DNA from: Erigeron canadensis
Lineage: Eukaryota > Streptophyta > Magnoliopsida > Asterales > Asteraceae
Direction of reading: 5' to 3'
Assembly (NCBI RefSeq): GCF_010389155.1
Contig: NC_057767.1
Location: forward strand, 20,285,723-20,349,722
Length of the DNA stretch: 64,000 bases
Below, in pieces: positions 55,045 through 64,000 of this stretch. A program made the position numbers and the translations under genes. How positions within the stretch are numbered: position 1 is the stretch's first letter; every line of letters starts with the position of its first letter. The notes under the pieces were generated by a model. It was not told the origin of the DNA, searched no databases, and saw nothing but the letters and a program-made list of their open reading frames with translations.

Positions 55045-56072
55045 TGTAACAGAATACCAAAGTATAATATACACAAATAGTTGTAGAGGGGGGTGAATAC
55101 AACTTTCGTTTTTCCTTAGTTATATATTATGAAAATAGTTTTAAAGATTCAATTAAATATATATTTAGAGCATACTATAAAGACAAGAATCAATTAAAAC
55201 AGTAAAGCAGAAAGTAAACATTCTTAGACACAGATTGCGTTTTTCAAATGAATCCTTTATTAAGAAATGATCTATACAAAGAATTACAGGGTTGTTGCGG
55301 AAACAAGATAACCTACAATATCTAAACAACTCCTGAAAATGACAAACAACAATCAATAAGTTTCTTGCTTAAGAGAAGCAGCCCAAGCTGACTCCTCACA
55401 GGCTAAGCTGTGTATAAGAGCAGAGAAACTTTGTGTGAAGAATGAATCAAAGGAATATCACACATATGCCTTCAAGGATTGTAGCGTTTATAGGCGAAAG
55501 CTTCAGATTCTCTTGGTGTCCAAACAAGTCACATCTTCAATTATGGTTGGATGATCAAAAGAATATAAGATTGTGCCTTCATCGTACTTGTGGTCCCAAA
55601 CCAGTAGCACGATATTTTTGATCGTCCAATGAGAGTATGGACATGCATATGTAAATAGACCACCAACCTAGATTTAAGGAATCTTCCTTATCACGTCATA
55701 CAACATTACTCAGCAAATCCAGGTTGTTATCTTCACTTGATTGTCAGACACAGATTGCTCGTTTGTCAAGAGCAAATCTGTCTAAGTGTTCTCCAAGCTG
55801 ACTGCAATCCCAAGCTGACTTCCACTATCAGCTTGATCTTCTATCTTCAATCCTCCTCTTCGACTTGGATTGAATGCTATTCCCATTTGATGCAGCTTGA
55901 ATAACACAGCTTCCATAAATTAAACAATTACAGAGTAGGAAGCTTTATTCTGGGTCGCAAGCTGTGTCAGCTTTGACATACCCAGATTACAATACAAGAA
56001 CCAAAATAAATTACAAGTGTTTACCTACAGATTTTTCATCATTAAATTTACATCCTTCATTGGGACTCAACA
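55045..56072 (-). repeat. E2: 3' LTR (1028 bp)
   Basis: On the minus strand it begins TGTTGAGTCC at 56072 and ends CTGTTACA at 55045, with CTATAAA near 55490. It has several CAAGCTG/CAGCTTG words (55384, 55794, 55811, 55829, 55893, 55958). Confidence 0.8.
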
Positions 56073-56283
56073 ATCTCCCCCTCTTTGATGATGACAAAAC
56101 CTTACACACTTTTCTAACTATCAGCTTACAGAGACTCAAAGTAAAATATTGCTAACAGATTTTGACCCTTTGAATCTTTTTGGGTTCTTTTTGATCAGAC
56201 AAGAAATTATCACAAGAAAACTGATTGAATATAAAAGTTGAGAATTACAAAGGAAAAAAAATACTAAGATATCTTTCATACAT

Positions 56284-56978
56284 TCAACTTCTTAAGTAAT
56301 CTACAGTCTCTTGTTTCACTTCAAATGAAGGGGCCACTGTTACATCAACCTTTCTATCTAAACCTTCTTGAATAAGAAACTGCTCATACCCATTTCCATC
56401 CTCACTAAAGTACACACACATTCTGTATAATGTAAAAAGTTGCAAAGTGGGTACCTTTTTGATCTCAGCAGTTCTGAAGAAGACTAGTTGCCCTCTTGCA
56501 TTTACAAAGTACATCCCATGCTCAGGTTTAGTGATGTGCAATCCACACTTAGCATTTTCAACATTTGAGGGGAGAGACAGATTTAAGTGGCTTAGAAGAT
56601 TGTCTACAACCTCAGGTGCCAACTGCTCAAGAAATTCTGAAGGTTCAAATTCTTGATGAAATCTGTGTGATCACCTTCAGGACCATCAAGCTTGACATGT
56701 TTTGTTCTCCTTCTTTTCAGAGGTTCTTCAAACTCTTCTTCATCTTCCACATCAAGTTATCTGGGTTTTGGAAGGCCTGAGACATTAATCTTATTTTTAG
56801 CAACTATGTTCAATTTCTTCTCAAGAGCTTCCAAAACTGTCTCTCTATGAATATTGGGTTGTTGGTAAATGATATCATGAAGCTCAACCCACTCAATATA
56901 TCCTAGATCAAATAACTTGTTCAGATCATAGGATTCCCAAGTATTTTCATACCCTTCTCTAGTAAGCCTTATGCAAGG
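56284..56978 (-). pseudogene. E2: broken post-pol frame
   Basis: The C-terminal part of the same protein as in E1 (LNLSLPSNVEN, GMYFVNARGQLVF, DRKVDVTVAPSFEVKQE), ending at 56284. An in-frame TAA lies near 56760, and a one-base loss near 56650 shifts the frame relative to E1. Upstream coding continues to 56978, where D is inserted. Confidence 0.75.
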
Positions 56979-57583
56979 TGTGTGTGAGTCCCTCGATAGC
57001 TACCGATCGCTCTCGAGATCGTCTATGATTATGTCGTGAGTGCGGAATCCTAATTATCAAGTAGATAATCAGCCGTATTATGCTATATTCGTTTCTATAT
57101 GGTATAGAACGAACTTAGGTGTCTGGTGTACTTGTATGTCGAATGTAATCCTCTATTTTAGGGTATTCATTCATATATATATGTTTCGAGTCGAACTGGG
57201 CTTGCTGGGCTTTGTTCTTACGAACTTAGCTGCCCAGCCCATGTAACGAAGTTAATCTTCATTTGTACCAAACGAAGTTTATCTTCGTTTGCCTCTAACG
57301 AAGATATACCTTATCTTCGTTAGATACAAGACTTAGTTATATTCCTAAGTATTTCATCTTAAGGAATCCTAACACATATTATGTTTGTACTTGTATATCA
57401 CACAACAAACATCATACATAACACACATATATATAACACCAAAACATGTAATCGATCATTACCAAAACATAAAGTCCATAATCTATCATTACATATATAG
57501 ATACGACATAAATTAACATAATGTCTCAATCTAAACGACATATCAAATCTAAGTTGCTGTTGTCACATCAACATGCATCAACA
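56979..57583 (-). repeat. D: 3' LTR (~605 bp)
   Basis: On the minus strand it starts TGTTGATGCATG at 57583 directly after a purine tract. It ends near 56979 where E2 coding resumes; the GTGTGTG tract makes the last bases uncertain by about 4. It contains ACGAAG hairpins (57245-57322) and a TATA-like run (about 57171-57185). Confidence 0.7.
57245..57322. repeat. ACGAAG hairpin cluster in the D LTR
   Basis: TAACGAAGATA (57296-57306) and TATCTTCGTTA (57312-57322) form a perfect 11-bp stem with a 5-nt loop. AACGAAG (57271-57277) and CTTCGTT (57283-57289) form a 7-bp stem, also with a 5-nt loop. A further AACGAAGTTAATCTTC pair lies at 57245. On the minus strand a TATA-like run follows about 60 bp downstream. 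Confidence 0.9.
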
Positions 57584-57594
57584 AACTCCCCCTT
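57584..57594 (-). promoter_or_regulatory. D polypurine tract
   Basis: AAGGGGGAGTT on the minus strand abuts the LTR start. Confidence 0.75.
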
Positions 57595-57747
57595 GACAGC
57601 AGCACCTTCGATTTCTTAGTCTTCAAAATCTGATCATTCATCAAACAACAATCTTTTGCTATTTGCATGAATATCTTCATGTAAGCAGAGCTGAAGTATC
57701 TTACGATATCTACTTTCTTCATGCTTCCAAAATGGAAAAAACGAACA

Positions 57748-60638
57748 CTATGTATCGTACAGCTTTCTCAGATCATTTCTTGAGAAGTTCACCAGCTGCA
57801 TCGGATCATAAACTCTTCTCAACAAAATCTGCTTCTTTGAATCTGCATACATCTTGGCTTCACCAGAATTTCGATCAATTTCCCAATTATCCATCTTGTC
57901 CAAGACATCTTGTGCCCATTTCTTGGCAGGAACCTTGATCATGCATTTAATATCATGTTGAACAAACTCAACTGTTTTATCTGGCTTAACCACTCTTTTC
58001 TTCGATCTTGGCTCAATCTTAAATTGTGGTTTATCAGAATCTTTCATGTTCTTCCTTAACCAGAAATCTTTTCTGAGATTCTTACCAACAACATCAGCTA
58101 AGCCATCATCGCTTGGATTGATAATCCAGTTATTTCCAAGCTCATGTAAATCTTCTTCACACAAACTTCTGAAATGTCTCTCACACCATGCTAAGTACTG
58201 ACAACCTTCTGGTCTTTTAAGCACAAACAACTTCAATTCATAATCATAAAACCAACTCCAGATGATTGTCTTGTACTTTGCAGCATCTTTATCTGAGATA
58301 TGAGTCCAATACAAATTCGGTTTCCACGTTTCCCTATGTACTATCCAATCATTCACTCTTTTCTCGGGAACACGTCGATCAACAATATGTAATGAATCAT
58401 CATCTCTGAGAGGAACTGGAAAATCATTTGAATTGAATGGTCTTGTCACATTAATCTCATAGTCAGATGGAATCGACACATCACCATTCTTAGCATACAC
58501 AACAAAATGTAGAACTTGAGTTAGGCTGCTGAATGGGACTTGAAGCATTCTTTCTCTAACATCTGATCTCTTCTGATCCAGCACTCTATTCTCTTCAATC
58601 AACGGATCTTCAGGAATTGAGTCCCATACTTCATCAAACCCATAAGGCTTCTTGAATATATCTAGATTTGGTTCAGGGACAAATTCGCCTTCCTCGAGCT
58701 CATCACCATCAAAGAATAAATCTGTATAATCTGGATCATCTATTTAAATTTACACAAAATGAACACCAGAATAAAAAGAATAATCATGATAATTATAATA
58801 AAGATGAAATGTACTTGTATTAAAATAAGATAAATTACATTTTCATTACATAAAATGTCATAACTTATTACACACAATCAATTATACATTCTATCTAACA
58901 ATCTTTATCATAGACAAAATTAGAAACCTGAATCACGAGGAGCACCAGAAGGACCAGCACCAGAACCAGAAGCACCTTGCTGAGAAGTATCACCTCCTGT
59001 CTCCCCCTCGATCGCTGCACCCTTTCCTCTATCTTCAACTGGGCAAGAAACATTCCTTTCAGCAGCATTATCAGCATCATCATCGTCATTCTGACGTCTT
59101 GGTTGAACCGCTGACAACCTGCAGACCTCTTCAGGAACTTCTACCCCTTGATTCTTGACCCAGTTGATCAAAAATGTTAAGGCAGCGCGAGTCTCAGTGA
59201 GTTCAGACTCCAAAGTGCGAACCCTGGTCTCCAAAAGATCAACACGACGACCAAGAACAGGAGCAACAGCAGCAGTCGGTCTTGGAGGATCAGGCATTGC
59301 TGTAGAAGAAGCTTCAACAACACGTCGACGCTTAATTCTGGTATATTGAAGATCAATACTTCCTTGCCTCTTCGCTGGACTAACCGAACGTGCTCTGTTC
59401 ACAGGATCTTCCATATCTTCAAAGATCTCTCGCAATTCAGAATCATGCTGAGCTGCAACATCAGGATCAATCTCAGCAGCAGGCATGGAGTTAGCGGAAT
59501 CTGAAATTGCTGGAACAGCGTGACAAGCTTTGCTTCTACGTTCTCTATGAAACAAAACACCCTCTTGATCAAACGACTGATGCGAATGATCGCTTTCAGA
59601 AGCAGCCGCAATATCATGAATCATCTTAGTTCGACGTTCAGCAGCAGCAGAATCATCTGTGTCTGTCGCAGTTGTAGCAGCAGAACCGTCGGAACTATCA
59701 ACATCATCATAATCATTTCCAACATCCGAACCAGCAGACTCATCCCCTGAACTCTCAACACCATCAACAGAACTCGCAGAAGAACCAGAATCAGAATTAT
59801 CATCAACAGCATCCACAAACATATCATTCATAAGACGAGATTGATAGTTTGGATTAATCAGGTGACCAAAAAGTGGTGGATCATGAAGACCAGCCACATT
59901 ACTCGTATTGGCCTCAAGATCAGCAAAAAGACGCGAAGGCCAAGCATGAAGAACGTAGCAAGGACCTTGGTCATATTCTAAGTCTGGACAAAAATGTCTA
60001 ACTATAGCCATCACAAATCGAGGATACAGAAGAAAATGCTTTCTCCCCCTAGCATTAATCTGATCAATAAACTCTTGATAAAAATATCGGGAGAAAGGAT
60101 AAGGGCGATTATATACCAAAGCAACCATCTGCGACGCAATCTGTGCAGATAGTTGATCAAAGCCAGCCTTGCGATTGCTCAAACAGACGAGCAATGCATA
60201 CGCCAGATACCTCCATCTTCCCTGAAAACCACTCTTGTCAAAAGGAAGTTTGACCTGGCCAACAAATCTCATTCTCTGAAAGCAGCGAAGAAGAAGTTCG
60301 AACTCGTAAGTCATTTCGACATCTTCCTCTTCTTCTACGTCTGGTTCTGCTCCTAGACGCAAAATAGTGCGGAGCAATTCAGCATTGAAATCAAAAGTTG
60401 TGCCTTCAACAGTTGCTCGTACAAAACTTTGGCCATCAACCATGACTTCATGAGCAGTGGACCAGAAAGAATCAATATACAGCTTAATCAGTCTCGGCGA
60501 ATCACAAAAAGCAAAAGATAATCGCGAGCGAGCAATGTAGTTGAACATTGCATGAAAATGTTCGCAATTATGCTGATCTGGATCTAGGTTCAGTGCAAGA
60601 TTGTGCTTTTTCACAAATTGACGAAGAGCGAGAGCCAT
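57748..60638 (-). CDS. D: post-pol gene, two coding exons, 900 aa
   Basis: Coding exon 1 is 60638-58928 (1711 nt) and exon 2 is 58739-57748 (992 nt). The intron 58927-58740 has GT and AG ends and keeps the frame (570 codons plus 1 base, then 2 bases plus 330 codons including the stop). The ATG at 60638 lies two bases after a TTTTGCAG acceptor. The protein has a globular region at residues 1-275 (FWSTAHEVMVDGQSFVRATV), an Asp/Ser-rich stretch at 276-335, a basic KRRRV motif at about 436-440, a predicted coiled coil at about 466-496, a Gly/Ser stretch to 570, and a second globular part (WKPNLYWTHISD, YLAWCERHF). No signal peptide or transmembrane segment is evident. Similar frames occur in Asteraceae copia elements as I recall. 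Function unknown; nuclear location is possible. Confidence 0.7.
58740..58927 (-). other. D gene: coding intron (188 bp)
   Basis: The donor is CAG|GTTTCTAA and the acceptor AAATTTAAATAG|AT on the minus strand. It is strongly A/T-rich like plant introns. Without splicing the first exon would stop two codons into the intron. Confidence 0.65.
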
Positions 60639-60640
60639 TT

Positions 60641-61287
60641 CTGCAAAACCAATCACAATATCAAAACAAATATAAATAATCACGATAAATGGATTGCAGA
60701 ATTGAAAAACCCTAATTTGAAAAACCCTAATCCTTAATTTCGCAAAATAAGTCTGAACGAAGATAACCAATAAATTCGTTAAGTAGACGGAACGAAGATA
60801 GAGGCTAAATTCGTAAGCAATAACTAAACGAAAATAGGTCTTAAGTTCGTAAGAATTAAATCTAAATTAACACCTAACGAAGTTTAAGTTCGTAAAGACT
60901 AAACTGTACATGCAAGTTCGTAAGTTATAAAACTTATCTTCTAAGTTCGTAACCTATAAACGAAGTCTAAGTTCGTTTGAATAAACCTAAGGGCGTTAAG
61001 CTAAGTTCGTTCCTCATCAACTTGGGTCTAAGTTCGTAAGGCATCATCGAAAAGTAACTTCGTTTCTACCCAAGTTAAATTCGTTCAATTCAAAATCTAA
61101 GTCCATGTGCACACATCTAAATTCGTTTTGAACTAAAGTCTAAATTCGTTCACACAAAGCTAAATTCGTTTGAGTGAACCAGGTGAATGATTACAAGAAT
61201 TTTATAAACATAATCAAAACAAATCAAATCAAAGATACATGTAAACCTAAATCATTTTCGTGAATGAAAAGAACATTAAACACTTAC
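60641..61287 (-). other. D gene: 5'-leader intron (647 bp)
   Basis: The donor is TAC|GTAAGTG (near consensus) and the acceptor GGTTTTGCAG|AA, two bases before the ATG. The intron is packed with TTCGT words on the plus strand. Long first introns in leaders often raise expression in plants; that role here is inference. Confidence 0.6.
60776..61170. repeat. TTCGT word array in the leader intron
   Basis: At least fourteen TTCGT words begin near 60776, 60810, 60846, 60889, 60917, 60946, 60972, 61006, 61033, 61059, 61080, 61122, 61145 and 61165. Most are in the context TAAGTTCGTAAG or TAAATTCGTT. Some reverse ACGAA words lie between. Spacing is 20-43 bp without strict phase. Confidence 0.88.
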
Positions 61288-61400
61288 GTAGATCTCAGTT
61301 TGCACAATAAATCAAGAAAACGAATTAAAGTGAGAAAAAAGAAAAAAAGTTTGGGTTTTAGGGTTTTGCTTGAAAATAAGAGTAATTTTCGTTTGATGAA
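61288..61400 (-). other. D gene: 5' leader exon
   Basis: It begins about 25-30 bp after the TATA box and ends at the GTAAGTG donor. On the minus strand it includes AAACCCTAAAACCC and a pyrimidine-rich TTTTTTTCTTTTTTCTC tract, as in plant leaders. The transcription start is estimated, not seen. Confidence 0.45.
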
Positions 61401-61420
61401 GTAACAACGAAGAAAATCCC

Positions 61421-61429
61421 CTTTATATA
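61421..61429 (-). promoter_or_regulatory. D gene: internal TATA box
   Basis: TATATAAAG on the minus strand, about 130 bp before the leader donor. A TGGGCC/GGCCCA word lies just upstream (61443-61448) and an ACGAAG hairpin cluster beyond it. Confidence 0.6.
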
Positions 61430-61472
61430 TGGAAATAACAATGGGCCACCTATGGGTCGAGCTTAACTTCAC

Positions 61473-61548
61473 AAACGAAGTTAGCCAAACGAAGATAAAC
61501 TTCGTTTGAACAAAATTGTTTCGAACGAAGATAGCAGTTATCTTCGTA
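61473..61548. repeat. ACGAAG hairpin cluster upstream of the internal TATA box
   Basis: AAACGAAG (61487-61494) and CTTCGTTT (61500-61507) give a perfect 8-bp stem with a 5-nt loop. ACGAAGATA (61525-61533) and TATCTTCGT (61539-61547) give a perfect 9-bp stem with a 5-nt loop. An unpaired ACGAAG lies at 61475. Sequence and layout match the LTR cluster at 57245-57322. Confidence 0.9.
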
Positions 61549-63790
61549 AGAACAATTATGAAAATATTCCATATTTCAGCAAGTTTCAGAGTTTCATCCA
61601 AGCAATCTTCCAAAACACAACCCTTTATCACAATCTGTACATAGCAAAAACTCGTTAGATAGCAACCTGTTCATGCCTTGTACTAAAAACGTGCTTAACC
61701 CCCAAATTCATAATCATAATGTAAGTAGATAACCGAACATTATAATCTTGAATGAAAACCCATGGTTTAAACGCTATCCTGAAAATAATCAATTTAAATA
61801 TGAACCTCATTACCAATATGTTTATGACACCGAGAACCTCCTTGGATCATAGATATGCATGACAGCAAACCATCTTGAAACACTTAAGTCCCATACTAGA
61901 TGCCGTCTACAAAACTAACAATGAACAATCCAACACAAATTCACTGAAGAACTTAGGAAAATATCCAAAAGGTTGTCGTAAATCATAACATGAAATTCAA
62001 AAGAAACTAATTGCAAAGTTGATTATATTCATTAAATACATGAATCATAAATAAATAACTATTCCAAAAAACAAAAACCAGTTCATGTATGCATCCTTCA
62101 CATGCTCAAATCTGCATCACAAATATTATCACTACACACCAAGGATCTTATCGTAATGATATCATCCATGTAAATAACAATGCAGTAACAGAAGTCAGCA
62201 TTCCAACGTTATCTTCTTAACCTGAACACTGCACACTTACCACAGAACTTATCAACGCATTGAGAACAAACTGTATAATGCAGAAAATTCAAGTTATAAT
62301 CACACTTAATCAGGGTTAACAAATATGAAATAACTAAAAAATCTATCAACAGATCAAGAGAGGTCATTTCTTGTCAAACCCTAAAATGTCACCACACAAA
62401 TTTAAACAAACCGATTAATAATTTGATGACAAGTGAAAATCATGAGATTTCAAATGACTTTGACATTTCACATTACACTTGAAAAGATCATTTTCTAAAC
62501 TTTAAACAAATTAATGTCCATATTAGAAAATCTTCTTTGTGAACAGTCTACACAACCTCATTAAAAATTCAGAATTTGAATAGGATCTCTCGTGCAATAA
62601 GAACTTATAAAAATACTATTTTGACTCAATTAAAAAGAAAAATAACACAGAATAAAAATTGCTGAATAATAAACTAATCTAAATTCTAATTAACTAGACT
62701 TTATACATTATTCACATTAAGCATGATTACTGCTGATTAGATCAGGTTAGCATGTTACATAAGCCTGCGGGTGAGAAATAATTCTCTGATTATACATTAT
62801 GAACCGTGACTCAACAGCGATTACCGGTATGTTTATCCTCTTAAACACTCGGTACATCCAGTTTCCTTTGAGTTATGACACTTTCGACATACCCTGGCCA
62901 AGGACAGTCACCATGTAACCCGAGTAGCCTAATATGCCACTGAATAGTTTGCGAACTTATGTAACCCACATTCAGATATACTTTCGTAATCGATACAAGC
63001 ACTAAAATAAAAAGTGTTCAATATATTCAAGAACATCCTTAACCAATCATGAACACTTGTGGATTACTATATTGAATTACTTTGTGATGTCACATATTTG
63101 CTTCTGCATTTCATGATTTATAAGGAACCCGTGATTTTCTATGAGATCCATGTAGCAAACTTTCCGACAACCTATCCCAAGTTGGAAGCTTTAGGTAGGC
63201 TAGGTATACAAAGATACCCCGAGGACATACTTGTCCGAATCTCAAAGACCACATTAGCCCCTTAATTTGCATATAATTGATTTGCATAACAATATCACAT
63301 TTACTTTTATGCTCATGATTGGTAGAGGTTCTTGCCTATTCATTGAACAAATCTTATAGTAATGCTAGATCTTTCACAAAATTTAAGGACTAGATCAATT
63401 CATTACTGAAAAGCAAGCAATCTCAGCCATATATCTGAATATGTTTCCCGCAAGAACATTATATAATTTAAGTTCAGATTGAAGGAAACCTTGGTACTTT
63501 GTGTCTACCGATATATCCCAAATTGTAATCACTGAACTAATCAGTTATATTACGATTAAGCAGGCTTAAAAGCTAAAGTATCGTCACTTCTCATCATTTA
63601 ACGCAGTAACCTTACTTTATTCATATTTTTGGATTTTCTATTTTTCAATGTTTTTGTATTTTTTCTAACACTAGATATTTACAAACTTATACTAAGACAA
63701 CTCTTTTTGTATTTTTATGACTCTTATCTATGTACGACTTACACTACAAAGACACATAAAAAAAAATAACTTTAAGTTCTTTGAGAGAAA
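61549..63790 (-). other. D: non-coding region between pol and the internal gene
   Basis: About 2.2 kb without a gene, repeat array or tRNA that I can recognise. It is AT-rich with many short frames. Confidence 0.6.
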
Positions 63791-64000
63791 CTACTCGGCA
63801 TTCTTCATACCATTGAGTTGCAATAACAACTCAAGACGAGGTCCATCAAAAGCTTTAGTGTATAGATCAGCAAGATTATCATCAGTAATAACCTTTTCTA
63901 AATGAATAAGCTTTTTCTCAAAATAGTCACGAATGAAATGATACTTTATATCTATGTGCTTGGTGACTTTAAAGTTTTTCGGATTCTTGGTAATATCTAT
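63791..64000 (-). CDS. D: copia pol C-terminus (RNase H end), partial
   Basis: From the window edge downward the frame reads 69 residues with KHIDIKYHFIRD and DNLADLYTKAF, the conserved end of copia RNase H, and a TAG stop at 63793-63791. It is open with no defects in the visible part. It fixes D as a copia element and its orientation as minus. Confidence 0.9.
   Translation of the reverse strand: MDITKNPKNFKVTKHIDIKYHFIRDYFEKKLIHLEKVITDDNLADLYTKAFDGPRLELLLQLNGMKNAE

Larger units (their letters stand above)
55045..56978 (-). mobile_element. E2: 3' portion of an E-family copia element
   Basis: Same parts as E1 on the opposite strand: post-pol frame, GGGGGAGAT purine tract (56073-56082) and LTR. 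Its upstream part is cut at 56978 by element D, so gag-pol would lie beyond D. Confidence 0.8.
56979..64000 (-). mobile_element. D: copia element with a spliced post-pol gene (partial)
   Basis: On the minus strand: the pol C-terminus at the window edge, 2.3 kb of non-coding DNA, a gene with its own promoter and introns, a purine tract and a 3' LTR. It lies inside the post-pol frame of E2, whose sequence resumes at 56978. The 5' part is outside the window, so its TSD cannot be tested. The open 900-codon frame suggests a younger element than its neighbours. Confidence 0.8.

Noticed and set aside
55045..58000. Ordinary host gene near the right end
   Set aside because: All recognisable coding there belongs to copia elements E2 and D.
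57748..60638. Viral envelope glycoprotein
   Set aside because: No signal peptide, transmembrane segment or cleavage site seen; the position after pol alone is not enough.

Overview
Repeat-dense eukaryotic DNA, almost certainly from a flowering plant. The window is AT-rich, carries Ty1/copia and Ty3/gypsy LTR retrotransposons with plant-type primer-binding sites, plant L1-type LINEs, Helitrons and PIF/Harbinger-like MITEs. No ordinary host gene, tRNA or rRNA was recognised. The post-pol reading frames resemble ones I remember from Asteraceae (Tanacetum/Artemisia/Chrysanthemum type) genomes; that placement comes from memory and was not searched.

Layout. (1) 1-3058: 3' end of a copia element on + (E1): broken post-pol frame plus 3' LTR. 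(2) 3059-14552: AT-rich DNA with a cluster of Helitron-like ends, a 5'-truncated LINE with a 15-bp target-site duplication (TSD), and several MITEs. (3) 14553-52585: one copia element on + (H), identified by matching LTR pieces and a perfect 5-bp TSD (ttaga), now swollen to 38 kb. Its 5' LTR is split by an Athila-like gypsy element on - (A, 14747-34346). A is itself split by a composite LTR/TRIM insert (B, 18943-22453), a solo LTR (I, 26161-26922) and a non-autonomous gypsy relative (F, 27404-32263). Further right, H carries LINE pieces in opposite orientations (L 34638-36650 on -, K 48831-49862 on +) around a long copia element on - (C, 36651-48830), and a solo LTR of C's family (J, 50035-50357) inside its RT/RNase H remnant. 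(4) 52586-55044: flanking DNA with two MITEs and an LTR-like fragment. (5) 55045-64000: a second E-family copia 3' end on - (E2), whose post-pol frame is split by another copia element on - (D) that runs off the window.

Two results stand out. First, D carries between RNase H and its 3' LTR what looks like a complete spliced gene: TATA box, 5'-leader exon, a 647-bp GT-AG leader intron, and two coding exons joined in frame by a 188-bp GT-AG intron to give an uninterrupted 900-codon reading frame. Second, several unrelated LTR elements carry their own arrays of a short inverted-repeat word, often just upstream of a TATA-like box. In A, B and F the word is a 13-bp odd palindrome with constant core GCG-G-CGC and element-specific arms (CCA/TGG, GGT/ACC, TGT/ACA). 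In A its copies are spaced 20-21 or 30-31 bp apart, that is, whole turns of the DNA helix. D has ACGAAG hairpins before both its LTR TATA box and its internal-gene TATA box, and C has ACGATCTT/AAGATCGT hairpins in its leader. I know of no described system that matches this pattern.
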